This document shows positions 1 through 7,701 of a DNA stretch of 31,053 bases, in pieces. Numbering within the stretch: the first letter of the stretch is position 1; every line of letters begins with the position of its first letter. This DNA comes from a virus, in IMG/VR virus record IMGVR_UViG_3300010885_006389, positions 1 through 31,053 of that record, one strand, 5' to 3'. Below the pieces are notes generated by a model, which had not been told where the DNA came from, did no database searches, and worked only from the letters and a program-made list of their open reading frames with translations. Position numbers and translations under genes: made by a program.

Positions 1-2949
1 ATTGCAAATAGCGGATCAGCATTAAAAATTTCAAATACATCAAGTGTCGTAATCTCAAATACGGCGGGAACTTATGAAGCATTTTCTAAAAACTTTGAAA
101 ATAATACTTTTGTTGTAAGCTTTTGGTTTAGCCTTAACAACTATCTAAATGGAAGTGGAGATAGCACGACTCCATATGTGAGCAATCAATTAAACTTATT
201 TAATGTTAAGTCTGGTTCTGTCATAATTGGAAAAGTGTATTACGATTATCTATCCAATACAATTAGATTTTCAATTGATGGTTCTGGCAATAGCGATGCC
301 TATTATGTTCTTAATGATTTAGATAAACAATTCTATGTTGTTGCAACATATTCTAATAAATCTACATCAATTATTGTAAATGGAGTTCCTGGAGAGAGTG
401 GGTCAGTTTTAGATAATTCCACTATGTCATCATATTCTAAAACATCTTTAACATTCACAATTGATGGTTTTTCTATTACTGGAACATCTACATTACCGCA
501 AAATTTCTTGGTAAACTCTTTAGCATTTTTTAACTATAATTTAAGTCAAGAGCAAATAAAAAGTCATATGCTTTGGGCGGGAAATACCGAAAAGCCCTTA
601 TTTCAAGGCAACCTTTCTGCAAGCACATCTATGTTTGATTTTACAATAGACCCCGCAGATCATGGAACATATAGAATGATTTCTGGATCAGATTTTGGAA
701 ATGTTGGTACAGTTACCAATCTATCCGTAACCAAAAATGGCTTACAGCCCCTAATTATTGATGATAATAAGTTTAACAAGGATTACGATAGTACCGCCTC
801 GTATTCTATATCTAGTTCAAGTGGTATAAGTTGGTCTGGATCTGCTGGAGTAGATTTTACAGGCATTAACAATTACTTCAGCCTGACCAATGGTTTTATT
901 ATTGGCGGGAGTTTGTATAGAACCGCAGCAAGCTCATCTTATGTATCTGCAAGCGGAGAATATATATTTGGAATCAGTAATGTTAATAATGGTAAATACC
1001 TGTTTCTTGAGTATAAGTACGTCAGTTCTAGTTGGCAGTACAACTTGAACATCTATAATCCAAGTGATTCTACAACTACAACTTTATTAACAGCATACAA
1101 CACTAGCTTTATTAATGATAATTTTGCCTTAAAGATTGATAGTAATTCTATTCAATTAGAAATTTTAACATCAACATCTGGAAGTAGTGCTAGTGTTTTA
1201 ACGACAACTAGCCCAAACTATTTACCATTGTCGTTGGGAACAAATAGTACACTAACGGTAGGAAACTCTTACCATTCCCCAAAAACATTTTTGTCATCGG
1301 TAAACTATATTAATCTTGGCAATTTTTCTATTACAAGCTCAAGCCTAAGAAATACTTATAGTGCAAGTTATTTAACAACACCAATGACATTTATGTTTAA
1401 TATGAGTGGTTCAATAAATCCATTTTTTGTTTCCCAGCATGGAAAATGGGAATTTATCTTACCCTCATCAAATGTATCAAACTCATACTTGCAGGGTACA
1501 GCATTTGATTGGAAATCTATGGATAACTGTAGGGTCACGATATCTTATGATGGTGGCACAATATTTTCAACTTTAAATAGATCTCAAACTGCTACTGGAT
1601 ACGACTTGTCAAAGCCTTCAAAAAATTTAGTCATAAATGTAGACATTTTTACAAAATATGATATGGATTCAAATTACCAATCTTTTAACAATTTTTCGTA
1701 TGCTTTGTACAACAATTTAGACCTATACTCCGATGCAGAATACTATAAAATATCAACACCGTCTAGTAGAATTCTTGCCAACTACATTCCTCAAATTTCT
1801 GACGGTAATGTATTATCCAGACCAGAAAACTTTGGAATAAAATTTACGGGAGACGTTAATAAAACTCAGGGATACGGACTGATTACAGTCCCAGCAACAT
1901 CTAGCTATAGTGCAATTGAATTTTGGTATAGACCAGAATTTACAGTTGGACCTATTGCAAGAACAAACCTTATTCAAAACCCGTCATTTGAGTCACAGCC
2001 ACCGCTTGGTTTTGGATGGTTTGCAACACTTGCATCAACAGCTACTAGAACAAACACCCAGAGTTATGTTGGATCTTATTCTGCATGCGTAACGGCAAGC
2101 TATACATCAACAGATAAGGTTGGCTTTAGTGCTCAAACCACTACTGGATTTAGATTATCTGCAAGTCCTGGAATAACATACACCTTTTCTGCATATGTAA
2201 AAGATGTAAATTTGGGACTTTCAATTAATCCGTTAATTTATTTTTATGACTCTGCAAACACTCAGTTGTCTTTTGTTACTGGGGCTAGTATTATTCCAAC
2301 CTCTTCTGGGTGGACAAGAATTTCTGTGACAGCAACAGCACCAGCAAATACAGCATCAGTCACCCCAAGAGTTTTTACTGTTAATTCCGTTTCATCATCA
2401 GCATCTAATGGAAAATCTTTTTTGGTAGATGCAGCCCTCCTTGAAGTTACAGCATCAGAAAAACCCTACTTTGACGGAAATAGTTTGGGGGGAACTTGGT
2501 CTGGAACAACAAACCTTTCATCATCAAGCATTAGTATGCATTCCGTAATAAGCACCAACTCTTTAGTTTCAGCATCACCAGCCATATGGATAAACTCTAG
2601 TTCAGCACTAAAGTATCTTGGCGGGACTCTCTATGTCAATGGTGCACCAGTATCTGATGGATCTTTTGTTGTTTCTAGAAATGAACTCTATCATTTGACT
2701 CTACAATTGTCATCTAGCGCAAATAGTAATCTATACTTAAACGGCGGGGATGAAAGTTTCTCTGCAAGCAACAGTTTAGCTACATATGGCTATCTTCAAT
2801 TCTGGAATACTGCTCCCTCATCAACGGAGATTTTAGCAAGATACAATCAATTTATTGGAAAAGTTCCTGCAAGAATTACGGACAACAACACATCTAAAGT
2901 AGTATCGTCTTCGTCAACAGATAGGTTTGTCATTACCAAAATTGGTTAA
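1..2949 (+). CDS. Lectin/carbohydrate-binding tail or adhesion protein (5' end missing)
   Basis: The frame is open from the first base, so the gene begins outside the window; at least 982 residues are seen. The protein is rich in Ser, Thr and Asn and predicted mostly beta. A concanavalin/LamG-like segment lies at about 100-560 (WFSLNN, YYVLNDLDKQFYVVATY, IIVNGVPGE), and a second similar one at about 780-1320. At about 1960-2470 there is a CBM4/9-like module starting NLIQNPSFES and ending ALLEVTASEKPYFDGNS, as often seen in phage tail proteins. It seems inserted inside a third LamG-like fold that starts at 1910 (AIEFWYRP) and resumes near 2530-2860 (TLYVNGAPVSDG, ELYHLTLQL). The likely role is binding surface glycans from the virion. 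No catalytic motif was seen. Its place just before the portal region, away from the other tail genes, is unusual. The tail-protein class is inferred from domains and context. Confidence 0.75.
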   Translation: MANSGSALKISNTSSVVISNTAGTYEAFSKNFENNTFVVSFWFSLNNYLNGSGDSTTPYVSNQLNLFNVKSGSVIIGKVYYDYLSNTIRFSIDGSGNSDAYYVLNDLDKQFYVVATYSNKSTSIIVNGVPGESGSVLDNSTMSSYSKTSLTFTIDGFSITGTSTLPQNFLVNSLAFFNYNLSQEQIKSHMLWAGNTEKPLFQGNLSASTSMFDFTIDPADHGTYRMISGSDFGNVGTVTNLSVTKNGLQPLIIDDNKFNKDYDSTASYSISSSSGISWSGSAGVDFTGINNYFSLTNGFIIGGSLYRTAASSSYVSASGEYIFGISNVNNGKYLFLEYKYVSSSWQYNLNIYNPSDSTTTTLLTAYNTSFINDNFALKIDSNSIQLEILTSTSGSSASVLTTTSPNYLPLSLGTNSTLTVGNSYHSPKTFLSSVNYINLGNFSITSSSLRNTYSASYLTTPMTFMFNMSGSINPFFVSQHGKWEFILPSSNVSNSYLQGTAFDWKSMDNCRVTISYDGGTIFSTLNRSQTATGYDLSKPSKNLVINVDIFTKYDMDSNYQSFNNFSYALYNNLDLYSDAEYYKISTPSSRILANYIPQISDGNVLSRPENFGIKFTGDVNKTQGYGLITVPATSSYSAIEFWYRPEFTVGPIARTNLIQNPSFESQPPLGFGWFATLASTATRTNTQSYVGSYSACVTASYTSTDKVGFSAQTTTGFRLSASPGITYTFSAYVKDVNLGLSINPLIYFYDSANTQLSFVTGASIIPTSSGWTRISVTATAPANTASVTPRVFTVNSVSSSASNGKSFLVDAALLEVTASEKPYFDGNSLGGTWSGTTNLSSSSISMHSVISTNSLVSASPAIWINSSSALKYLGGTLYVNGAPVSDGSFVVSRNELYHLTLQLSSSANSNLYLNGGDESFSASNSLATYGYLQFWNTAPSSTEILARYNQFIGKVPARITDNNTSKVVSSSSTDRFVITKIG

Positions 2950-2984
2950 TATATGTTCGGAAATTTCGTTTTCATCGTTAATAA

Positions 2985-2993
2985 TGGTAAAAT
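2985..2993 (+). promoter_or_regulatory. Extended -10 promoter candidate TGGTAAAAT
   Basis: TG-G-TAAAAT fits an extended -10 element (TGn then 5 of 6 of TATAAT). No convincing -35 box lies 16-18 bases upstream. The expected start of transcription, 6-7 bases after the element, falls on or next to the ATG at 3000, so the next gene could be read from a leaderless mRNA. It belongs to a set of five TGRTAWAAT sites at gene boundaries in this window. Confidence 0.45.
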
Positions 2994-2999
2994 TTAGTC

Positions 3000-3341
3000 A
3001 TGAGTAGAATGAACGTAACAGAAATCGATGAAGTCAATTATGGCTTATACCTTTGGGAAATGCCAGGCGGAGCCTTGGTTATGGATGAAGAAGGAAACTA
3101 TTTGAATATTGCTGCAATGAAGGGCGATATTGTAAGAATTAAAAGAATTAAAGATGCTGCAAAGTCTTACGGACTTGAGGAAGGAAAGCCAGTTTGGTTT
3201 TCTGCCCATAGAAGAGTTACCGATGAAGAATATGAATTGCAGAGACAAAGAATGGAAGTGGGACTCGTTCCAGACGAACTAGATGTTCCCGCCATCAAAG
3301 AAGATATCGAACAAAAAAGAAAATTAGGACTTTATAAATAA
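3000..3341 (+). CDS. Small unknown protein preceding the portal gene
   Basis: This 113-residue, charged, soluble protein has no signal peptide or membrane segment. The N-terminal half (to about residue 75) looks like a small beta-rich domain (YGLYLWEMPGG, VMDEEGNYLNIAAMKGD), and the C-terminal part is helical and charged (TDEEYELQRQRMEVGLVPDE, then IEQKRKLGLYK). I do not recognise the family. The stop overlaps the portal ATG by one base (TAATG), suggesting coupled translation and a head-related role. No Shine-Dalgarno precedes the ATG at 3000, but an extended -10 element ends 6 bases before it, so leaderless translation is possible; an ATG at 3009 is an alternative. Gene reality is well supported by spacing and coupling. 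Function is unknown. Confidence 0.8.
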   Translation: MSRMNVTEIDEVNYGLYLWEMPGGALVMDEEGNYLNIAAMKGDIVRIKRIKDAAKSYGLEEGKPVWFSAHRRVTDEEYELQRQRMEVGLVPDELDVPAIKEDIEQKRKLGLYK

Positions 3342-4921
3342 TGGCAAACTTAATACCAGTAGATGATGATAACGATTCAGATTTTGTTCAAATTAGAACA
3401 GATAGGGATTATGGATCAAGCAATCCAGAAGCAGAGTTTGACGACCCGTTTGCAAAAAGCTGGGACGACCTTAAAAAAGTTGAAGGTCTAAATGAAAACT
3501 TTAAACGTAGAGCCAATAGGCTAGAAAAGTCATTCACTGGCGTTGACGGAGCTAAGTCAAAAAAACTTGACCCACTTGACCTAACAGGATATTCCCTGTT
3601 CATGATTGTTCAACCCCCATACAATGTTATGTATCTTTCTCAACTGTTTGACCTTTCCCCATTCCATCACGCTGCAGTTCAAGCAAAGACTGCAAACATT
3701 ATTGGTCTGGGATATGACTTTGAAGAAACCCAAAGAACCCTTGATAGGGTTGAAGATGTGCTTGAAGATGAGGATAAGCTAGATAAACTACGCAGAAAGA
3801 TTTCTCGTGGAAAGCAAGACCTTAGACAATACTTAGAGAGCATGAACTCTGACGATGGTTTCTTAGAAACAATGAAAAAGATTTGTACAGATCTAGAGGT
3901 TACTGGAAACGCTTATCTAGAAGTTGGTAGAACATCTTCTGGAAAGATTGGGTATATTGGTCACATTCCATCTATCACTATGCGTATTCGCCGACACAGA
4001 GATGGTTTTGTGCAAGTAGTTTATAACCGTTACACATTCTTTAGAAATTATGGCGACACCACAACAGAAGATCAAATTGGTACAGATCCACGACCAAACG
4101 AAGTAATTCATTTTAAAATGTATACTCCAACAAACACCTATTATGGAGTGCCAGATATTATTTCCGCAAAGAATGCTATTGCTGGTGATGAATTTGCACA
4201 GCGTTATAACTTGGATTACTTTGAGAACAAGGCTGTTCCAAGATACATTATTACTGTAAAGGGAGCAAAGCTTAATGCAGACTCCGAAAGAAAGCTTTTG
4301 GAGTTTTTCCAGACAGGTCTTCGTGGAAGAAACCACAGAACACTTTACATCCCACTCCCATCAGATGGAGAAAATGCCCGTGTTGAATTTAACATGGAAG
4401 CTATCGAAGCAGGTATTCAGGATTCATCCTTCAAGGAATATGCTGTAGAAAGTCGTGACCGTATTCTTTTGGCGCACCGTGTTCCAATTAGCAAGTTGGG
4501 CACACCGCAGGGCACATCTTTGGCGGGAGCAAGAGATGCAGATAAGACATTCAAAGAGCAGGTATGTAGACCACAACAGGACTACTTTGAATACAAACTT
4601 AATAAACTAATCTCTGAAATGACAGATGCATTTACTCTTAGATTTAATGAACTTACTCTTACAGATGAGGAAATGCAAGCCAGAATTGATGATGTTTACC
4701 TGAAGGATCAAGTTATTGTTCCTAACGATGTTAGACTTCGCAAGGGTCTCCCACCAAGAAAGGGTGGGGATGAACCATTAGTTATTGGTGCTAAAGATGC
4801 AGCAGAAACAAAGGCTCAAGAAAATGGCACACGACAAAGAGATCAACAAAGAAAAATTAACGCAACCGATACGCAAGGTGAAGCAAGAAACCCAAAGGGC
4901 GAGGGAAGAACCCAAAAATAA
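3341..4921 (+). CDS. Portal protein, PBSX-like
   Basis: At 526 residues it has the usual portal length. The central part carries portal hallmarks: IGLGYDF near the crown, DLEVTGNAYLEV, a PNEVIHFKMY strand, YYGVPDIISAKNAI, and a helical stem and clip region ending with ESRDRILLAHRVPISKLG, close to the 'AHRVPP' signature of the PBSX-type family. The portal is the dodecameric ring at one capsid vertex, through which DNA is packaged and released and to which the terminase and neck proteins bind. The last about 45 residues are a charged, low-complexity tail (QENGTRQRDQQRKIN), probably disordered. The ATG overlaps the previous stop by one base, and AGGA at 3326-3329 is a fair Shine-Dalgarno. Confidence in the family is high from motifs plus position before protease and capsid genes. 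Confidence 0.93.
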   Translation: MANLIPVDDDNDSDFVQIRTDRDYGSSNPEAEFDDPFAKSWDDLKKVEGLNENFKRRANRLEKSFTGVDGAKSKKLDPLDLTGYSLFMIVQPPYNVMYLSQLFDLSPFHHAAVQAKTANIIGLGYDFEETQRTLDRVEDVLEDEDKLDKLRRKISRGKQDLRQYLESMNSDDGFLETMKKICTDLEVTGNAYLEVGRTSSGKIGYIGHIPSITMRIRRHRDGFVQVVYNRYTFFRNYGDTTTEDQIGTDPRPNEVIHFKMYTPTNTYYGVPDIISAKNAIAGDEFAQRYNLDYFENKAVPRYIITVKGAKLNADSERKLLEFFQTGLRGRNHRTLYIPLPSDGENARVEFNMEAIEAGIQDSSFKEYAVESRDRILLAHRVPISKLGTPQGTSLAGARDADKTFKEQVCRPQQDYFEYKLNKLISEMTDAFTLRFNELTLTDEEMQARIDDVYLKDQVIVPNDVRLRKGLPPRKGGDEPLVIGAKDAAETKAQENGTRQRDQQRKINATDTQGEARNPKGEGRTQK

Positions 4922-4923
4922 AT

Positions 4924-4983
4924 AGGAGCGTATAATACCACAAATTTTGTATTAGTTTACAATCTTGGTATTATTTAATTAAT
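4924..4983 (+). promoter_or_regulatory. Structured leader of the protease gene: Shine-Dalgarno, hairpin, then start
   Basis: AGGAG (4924-4928) is followed by an inverted repeat. ATAATACCA (4932-4940) pairs with TGGTATTAT (4966-4974), and an inner stem TTGTA/TACAA (4947-4951 with 4958-4962) closes a 6-base loop. The ATG at 4984 has no nearby Shine-Dalgarno. Folding the hairpin would leave 12 unpaired bases between AGGAG and ATG, so the structure may present the start codon. TATAAT at 4931-4936 could instead be a -10 box, but no -35 or TGn is seen. The stem is AT-rich with no T-run after it, so it is unlikely to be a terminator. Confidence 0.4.
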
Positions 4984-6363
4984 ATGAATATTGAAAAAGC
5001 TACATGGGCAAACGGTGAAAGCAAGATGAGTCTTGCATTTCCCTTTGCTAAGGTCGATAAAGAAAATCGCACAGTATCTGGATTCGCTACATTAAACAAT
5101 CCAGACAAGCATGGCGATATTGTAGAGCCTGATGCAAGCAAGCGAGCATTCGAAAGATTTCGTGGAAATATTAGAGAAATGCATCAGCCAATTGCTGTAG
5201 GCAAGGTTCTTTCTTTTAACGAGGAAGATTACTACGATCCACAATCAGGAAATACCTACAAGGGTGTTTATGTAAATGTTTATGTTTCAAAGGGTGCTCA
5301 GGATACTTGGGAAAAAGTATTGGATGGCACCCTTACTGGATTTTCAATTGGCGGGAATATTGTAGAGGCTTCAATGGAAAAGGGAGCTTCCGAGACAGAT
5401 GAAGAGCGTAGAGTTATTAAAGATTATGACCTACATGAACTAAGTCTTGTTGATAACCCCGCAAACCCACTGGCGAATATTTTTTCTATTCAAAAAAGTG
5501 GAGATAATTTAATTTTTAAAGGAATGGCAACAGAAATTGAAACGGAAAACGTGTTCTGGTGCGGAACAGATCAGATTGCTACATCTGCTACGAACGAAAC
5601 AAAAGATTGCAGCGTTTGCGGAGATTCAATGGAGACCATTGGTTGGGTTGAAAAATCTGATACAGAAAAGTCTGAATCTATTCAAAAGGTAGTTGATGGG
5701 TACTTAAAGAAAGATGATGCTCCAGGTCCAGATCATGGTCCAAATGGAATTGTCGAATCCCCCTCAAAGCCAATTAATTCTCAGAGTACCATTAATAGGT
5801 ACCCTGATCAAAACAATATCAGCACTACGAAAGATATTGATGAAAAAAATAAAATCAGCAAAGGAGGTAGTATCGTGGCACAAGAAAGCCCAGAAGAACT
5901 AGAATACGACCAAGCTGAAGAAATCAATGAAGTTGTTGAAGAGGTAGAAGACACACAGATTGAAAAGTCTGCAGATATCTCTGAAGTTGAGGTTGACGAA
6001 CTAGACTTTACCAAGATGGTTACTGACCTTAAAGACTTTGTTGGCGAAAAGCTTGAGAAAAGCATCAATGATACAAGTACAGAAACATCCGAACTCCGCA
6101 AGGCTCTGGAAACAGAAAAGTCAGATCTAGTAAAAAGATTTGATGAAGTTCGTGAAGAGAATGTAGAACTTAAAAAGTCAATTGATGACATTAAGACGCT
6201 TGTTACCGATTTACAAAAATCATTGGTGGAAACATCAGAAAGAGTTGCTATGTATGAAAACGACACAGCATTCAAAAAGTCTGGCGACATGGATAAGCCA
6301 GAGGTAGCAAGAAAAGAAAATAATATTTGGCAAGGACACTTCCTCGGAGTCCAAGACCTATAA
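4984..6363 (+). CDS. Prohead protease with C-terminal scaffold-like domain
   Basis: The protein has 459 residues, over twice the length of a plain prohead protease. Residues 15-165 fit the HK97/XkdF-type serine protease fold: a HGDIVEPDA segment, candidate catalytic His67 in EMHQP, Ser121 in TGFSIGG, and the conserved HELSLVDNPANP (151-162). Residues 185-225 carry three cysteines (193, 209, 212; CSVCG), possibly a degenerate zinc site. A polar linker follows. Residues 298-440 are acidic and strongly coiled-coil (VGEKLEKSIN, ETEKSDLVKRFDEVREENVE), as expected of a scaffold. An internal start makes a separate scaffold product likely. Such enzymes cut scaffold and capsid N-termini during head maturation. 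The ATG at 4984 lacks a close Shine-Dalgarno; Met15 (5026) is an alternative start. The fold is well supported; the scaffold role is inferred. Confidence 0.88.
   Translation: MNIEKATWANGESKMSLAFPFAKVDKENRTVSGFATLNNPDKHGDIVEPDASKRAFERFRGNIREMHQPIAVGKVLSFNEEDYYDPQSGNTYKGVYVNVYVSKGAQDTWEKVLDGTLTGFSIGGNIVEASMEKGASETDEERRVIKDYDLHELSLVDNPANPLANIFSIQKSGDNLIFKGMATEIETENVFWCGTDQIATSATNETKDCSVCGDSMETIGWVEKSDTEKSESIQKVVDGYLKKDDAPGPDHGPNGIVESPSKPINSQSTINRYPDQNNISTTKDIDEKNKISKGGSIVAQESPEELEYDQAEEINEVVEEVEDTQIEKSADISEVEVDELDFTKMVTDLKDFVGEKLEKSINDTSTETSELRKALETEKSDLVKRFDEVREENVELKKSIDDIKTLVTDLQKSLVETSERVAMYENDTAFKKSGDMDKPEVARKENNIWQGHFLGVQDL
5860..5877 (+). promoter_or_regulatory. Internal ribosome binding site within the protease gene
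   Basis: AAAGGAGGT followed after six bases by an in-frame GTG. It decides the start of the nested scaffold product. A purine match of this quality inside a coding region, exactly at the junction between the linker and the coiled-coil domain, is unlikely to be chance. Confidence 0.7.
5875..6363 (+). CDS. Nested scaffold protein from an internal in-frame GTG start
   Basis: Inside the protease gene, AAAGGAGGT (5860-5868) is a near-perfect Shine-Dalgarno, with a GTG at 5875 in the same frame, 7 bases after AGGAGG. This is the strongest ribosome site in the head block. Translation from it gives a 162-residue acidic, coiled-coil protein (VAQESPEELEYDQ at the start), identical to the C-terminal part of the protease polypeptide. 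The arrangement is the same as lambda, where the scaffold Nu3 is made from within protease gene C. The product would fill the procapsid in many copies and then be degraded. The site is seen directly; that it is used, and that the product is the scaffold, is inference. Confidence 0.72.
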   Translation: MAQESPEELEYDQAEEINEVVEEVEDTQIEKSADISEVEVDELDFTKMVTDLKDFVGEKLEKSINDTSTETSELRKALETEKSDLVKRFDEVREENVELKKSIDDIKTLVTDLQKSLVETSERVAMYENDTAFKKSGDMDKPEVARKENNIWQGHFLGVQDL

Positions 6364-6374
6364 TAAATCTATTT

Positions 6375-6396
6375 TGAAAGGTAGGTGAAATAAAAA
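6375..6396 (+). promoter_or_regulatory. Capsid gene leader shared with the tail tube gene
   Basis: GAAAGGTAGGTGAAA at 6376-6390 recurs exactly at 10785-10799 before the tail tube gene, and in both places the ATG follows GGTAGGTG after 9 bases. It contains the Shine-Dalgarno for the capsid gene. No promoter is apparent in this gap, so the capsid is transcribed from upstream. Confidence 0.7.
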
Positions 6397-7602
6397 ATGA
6401 GTAATGAACTTTTACAAAAAGTAATTGATACAACAAACCTCGGTCAGAATGGTGCAGTTAATGCATCAGGTGATGCCAGCAACCTTAGCGGTGTTGGTCT
6501 TCTCTACCCTGATCAGGCTAACCGATTCCTAGACTACATGTGGGATGCAACAATTCTGGCGAAGTCAGCTCGTACAATCCGTATGCGCTCAAACACAACC
6601 GAAATTGATCGTACCGCAGTTGGTCAGAGAATTATGACAGTAGCTCAGGAAGATAAGCCAGTGGATTACACAGGCTACAATACTGGACAAGCTGGTCAGA
6701 TCACATCACAAAACGCTGTGTTCTCAAAGGTATCTTTGACAACTCGCAAGTTGCGTCTTGACTGGGAACTCTCAGCAGAAGCACTTGAGGATAACATTGA
6801 AGGTCCAGATCTAGAAGATCACATTGCACGACTCATGGCTACCCAAGCGGGTAACGATGTTGAAGATGTATTGATCAATGGAACTGGAACTGGTGCTGGA
6901 CTTATGTCTGCATTTACAGGTTTCCGCAAGTTAGCTGCAACTAACGCACACGTTGTTGACGCACAGGGTTACGGTCTAGATAAGGCTGTATTCAACCTTG
7001 CAATCAAGCAGCTTCCTCGTAAGTACAAGCAACGCCGTAACCAGCTGCGCTTCTTCGCAGGATCTAACTTGGTTCAGGATTACCTGTACAACCTGACTAA
7101 CACAGGCGGTAACTTCCTACCATTCGATATCTCTTCAGGTATCCTTCGTGGTGAAGTGGCTGCTAATGATGGTGGTCCAGGTACAACAACGCCGTTCGCT
7201 TTCGGTATTCCAGTAATCAACGTCCCATTAATGGACGAGACATTGGCATACGAAGGTAGCACAAGCCCAACAGGTTCAACAAGCGGTCTGCATGGTGATA
7301 TCCACCTTACATTCCCACAGAACTTCATCGTTGGTATTAAGCGTGATGTTACAGTTTACCGTCTCTTCCAACCGAAGAAGGATACAATTGAGTATACCCT
7401 CTTCATTCGTGTTGGTTGTGTATTGGAAAACTATGACGCTCACGTTCTTGTCAAGAATGTTCGTGTTTCGGGTACAGCAGTACCTCAAGGTTCAGCATTC
7501 GGCTCTCTCTTCAACGGATCTACTACAACTGATCCAAACTTTGTTAAGGGATCTAATGTTAACTTCCAACCAGGCGATGGTCGTGGATTGGGTACTTACT
7601 AA
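6397..7602 (+). CDS. Major capsid protein, HK97 fold
   Basis: The 401-residue protein lies directly after the protease/scaffold gene and before a terminator. Features expected of the HK97 capsid family: an N-terminal arm (1-50), then a spine helix and E-loop-like segment (MTVAQEDKPVDYTGYNTGQA), then FSKVSLTTRKLRLDWELSAE and the long helix region EDHIARLMATQAGNDVEDVL leading to an INGTGTG turn, a core A-domain with FFAGSNLVQDYL, and GIPVINVPLMDE near the P-domain. It assembles the icosahedral shell. There is no separate delta domain, in line with a separate scaffold. Codon choice is distinct: 17 of 19 Phe codons are TTC, whereas the neighbouring tail terminator gene uses TTT for 9 of 10, which fits selection for high expression. 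The ATG has a well-placed GGTAGGTG site. Confidence 0.93.
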   Translation: MSNELLQKVIDTTNLGQNGAVNASGDASNLSGVGLLYPDQANRFLDYMWDATILAKSARTIRMRSNTTEIDRTAVGQRIMTVAQEDKPVDYTGYNTGQAGQITSQNAVFSKVSLTTRKLRLDWELSAEALEDNIEGPDLEDHIARLMATQAGNDVEDVLINGTGTGAGLMSAFTGFRKLAATNAHVVDAQGYGLDKAVFNLAIKQLPRKYKQRRNQLRFFAGSNLVQDYLYNLTNTGGNFLPFDISSGILRGEVAANDGGPGTTTPFAFGIPVINVPLMDETLAYEGSTSPTGSTSGLHGDIHLTFPQNFIVGIKRDVTVYRLFQPKKDTIEYTLFIRVGCVLENYDAHVLVKNVRVSGTAVPQGSAFGSLFNGSTTTDPNFVKGSNVNFQPGDGRGLGTY

Positions 7603-7624
7603 AAATCTTAGTAAAACAATGGGT

Positions 7625-7655
7625 AAGGGGAGCATATATTGGCTCCCTTTATTCA
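7625..7655 (+). terminator. Hairpin terminator after the capsid gene
   Basis: AAGGGGAGC (7625-7633) pairs with GCTCCCTTT (7642-7650) over 9 pairs including one G-U, with an 8-base loop, followed by ATTCATTTTA. The T-run is imperfect but the GC-rich stem stands out in this AT-rich DNA. Confidence 0.75.
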
Positions 7656-7669
7656 TTTTACAAATTATT

Positions 7670-7678
7670 TGATATAAT
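7670..7678 (+). promoter_or_regulatory. Extended -10 promoter TGATATAAT
   Basis: TG-A-TATAAT is a perfect -10 box with the TGn extension, directly after the capsid terminator and 24 bases before the next ATG. The best -35 at 17-base spacing is TATTCA (7650-7655), a weak match. It would restart transcription for the head-tail connector genes. Confidence 0.65.
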
Positions 7679-7701
7679 CATTACATAGAGAAAGGAATCA
7701 A

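Noticed and set aside
3917-4336. 139-codon antisense open frame opposite the portal gene
   Set aside because: Cys- and Ile-rich composition typical of an antisense shadow; the portal frame is clearly the coding one.
5808-6290. 160-codon antisense open frame opposite the scaffold-like region
   Set aside because: It is a Ser-rich mirror of the acidic coiled-coil coding sequence with no ribosome site and no minus-strand neighbours.
7657-7678. TTTACA as the -35 box for the promoter at 7670
   Set aside because: Only 10 bases lie between it and TATAAT, too few for a sigma-70 type promoter; the site is better read as extended -10.
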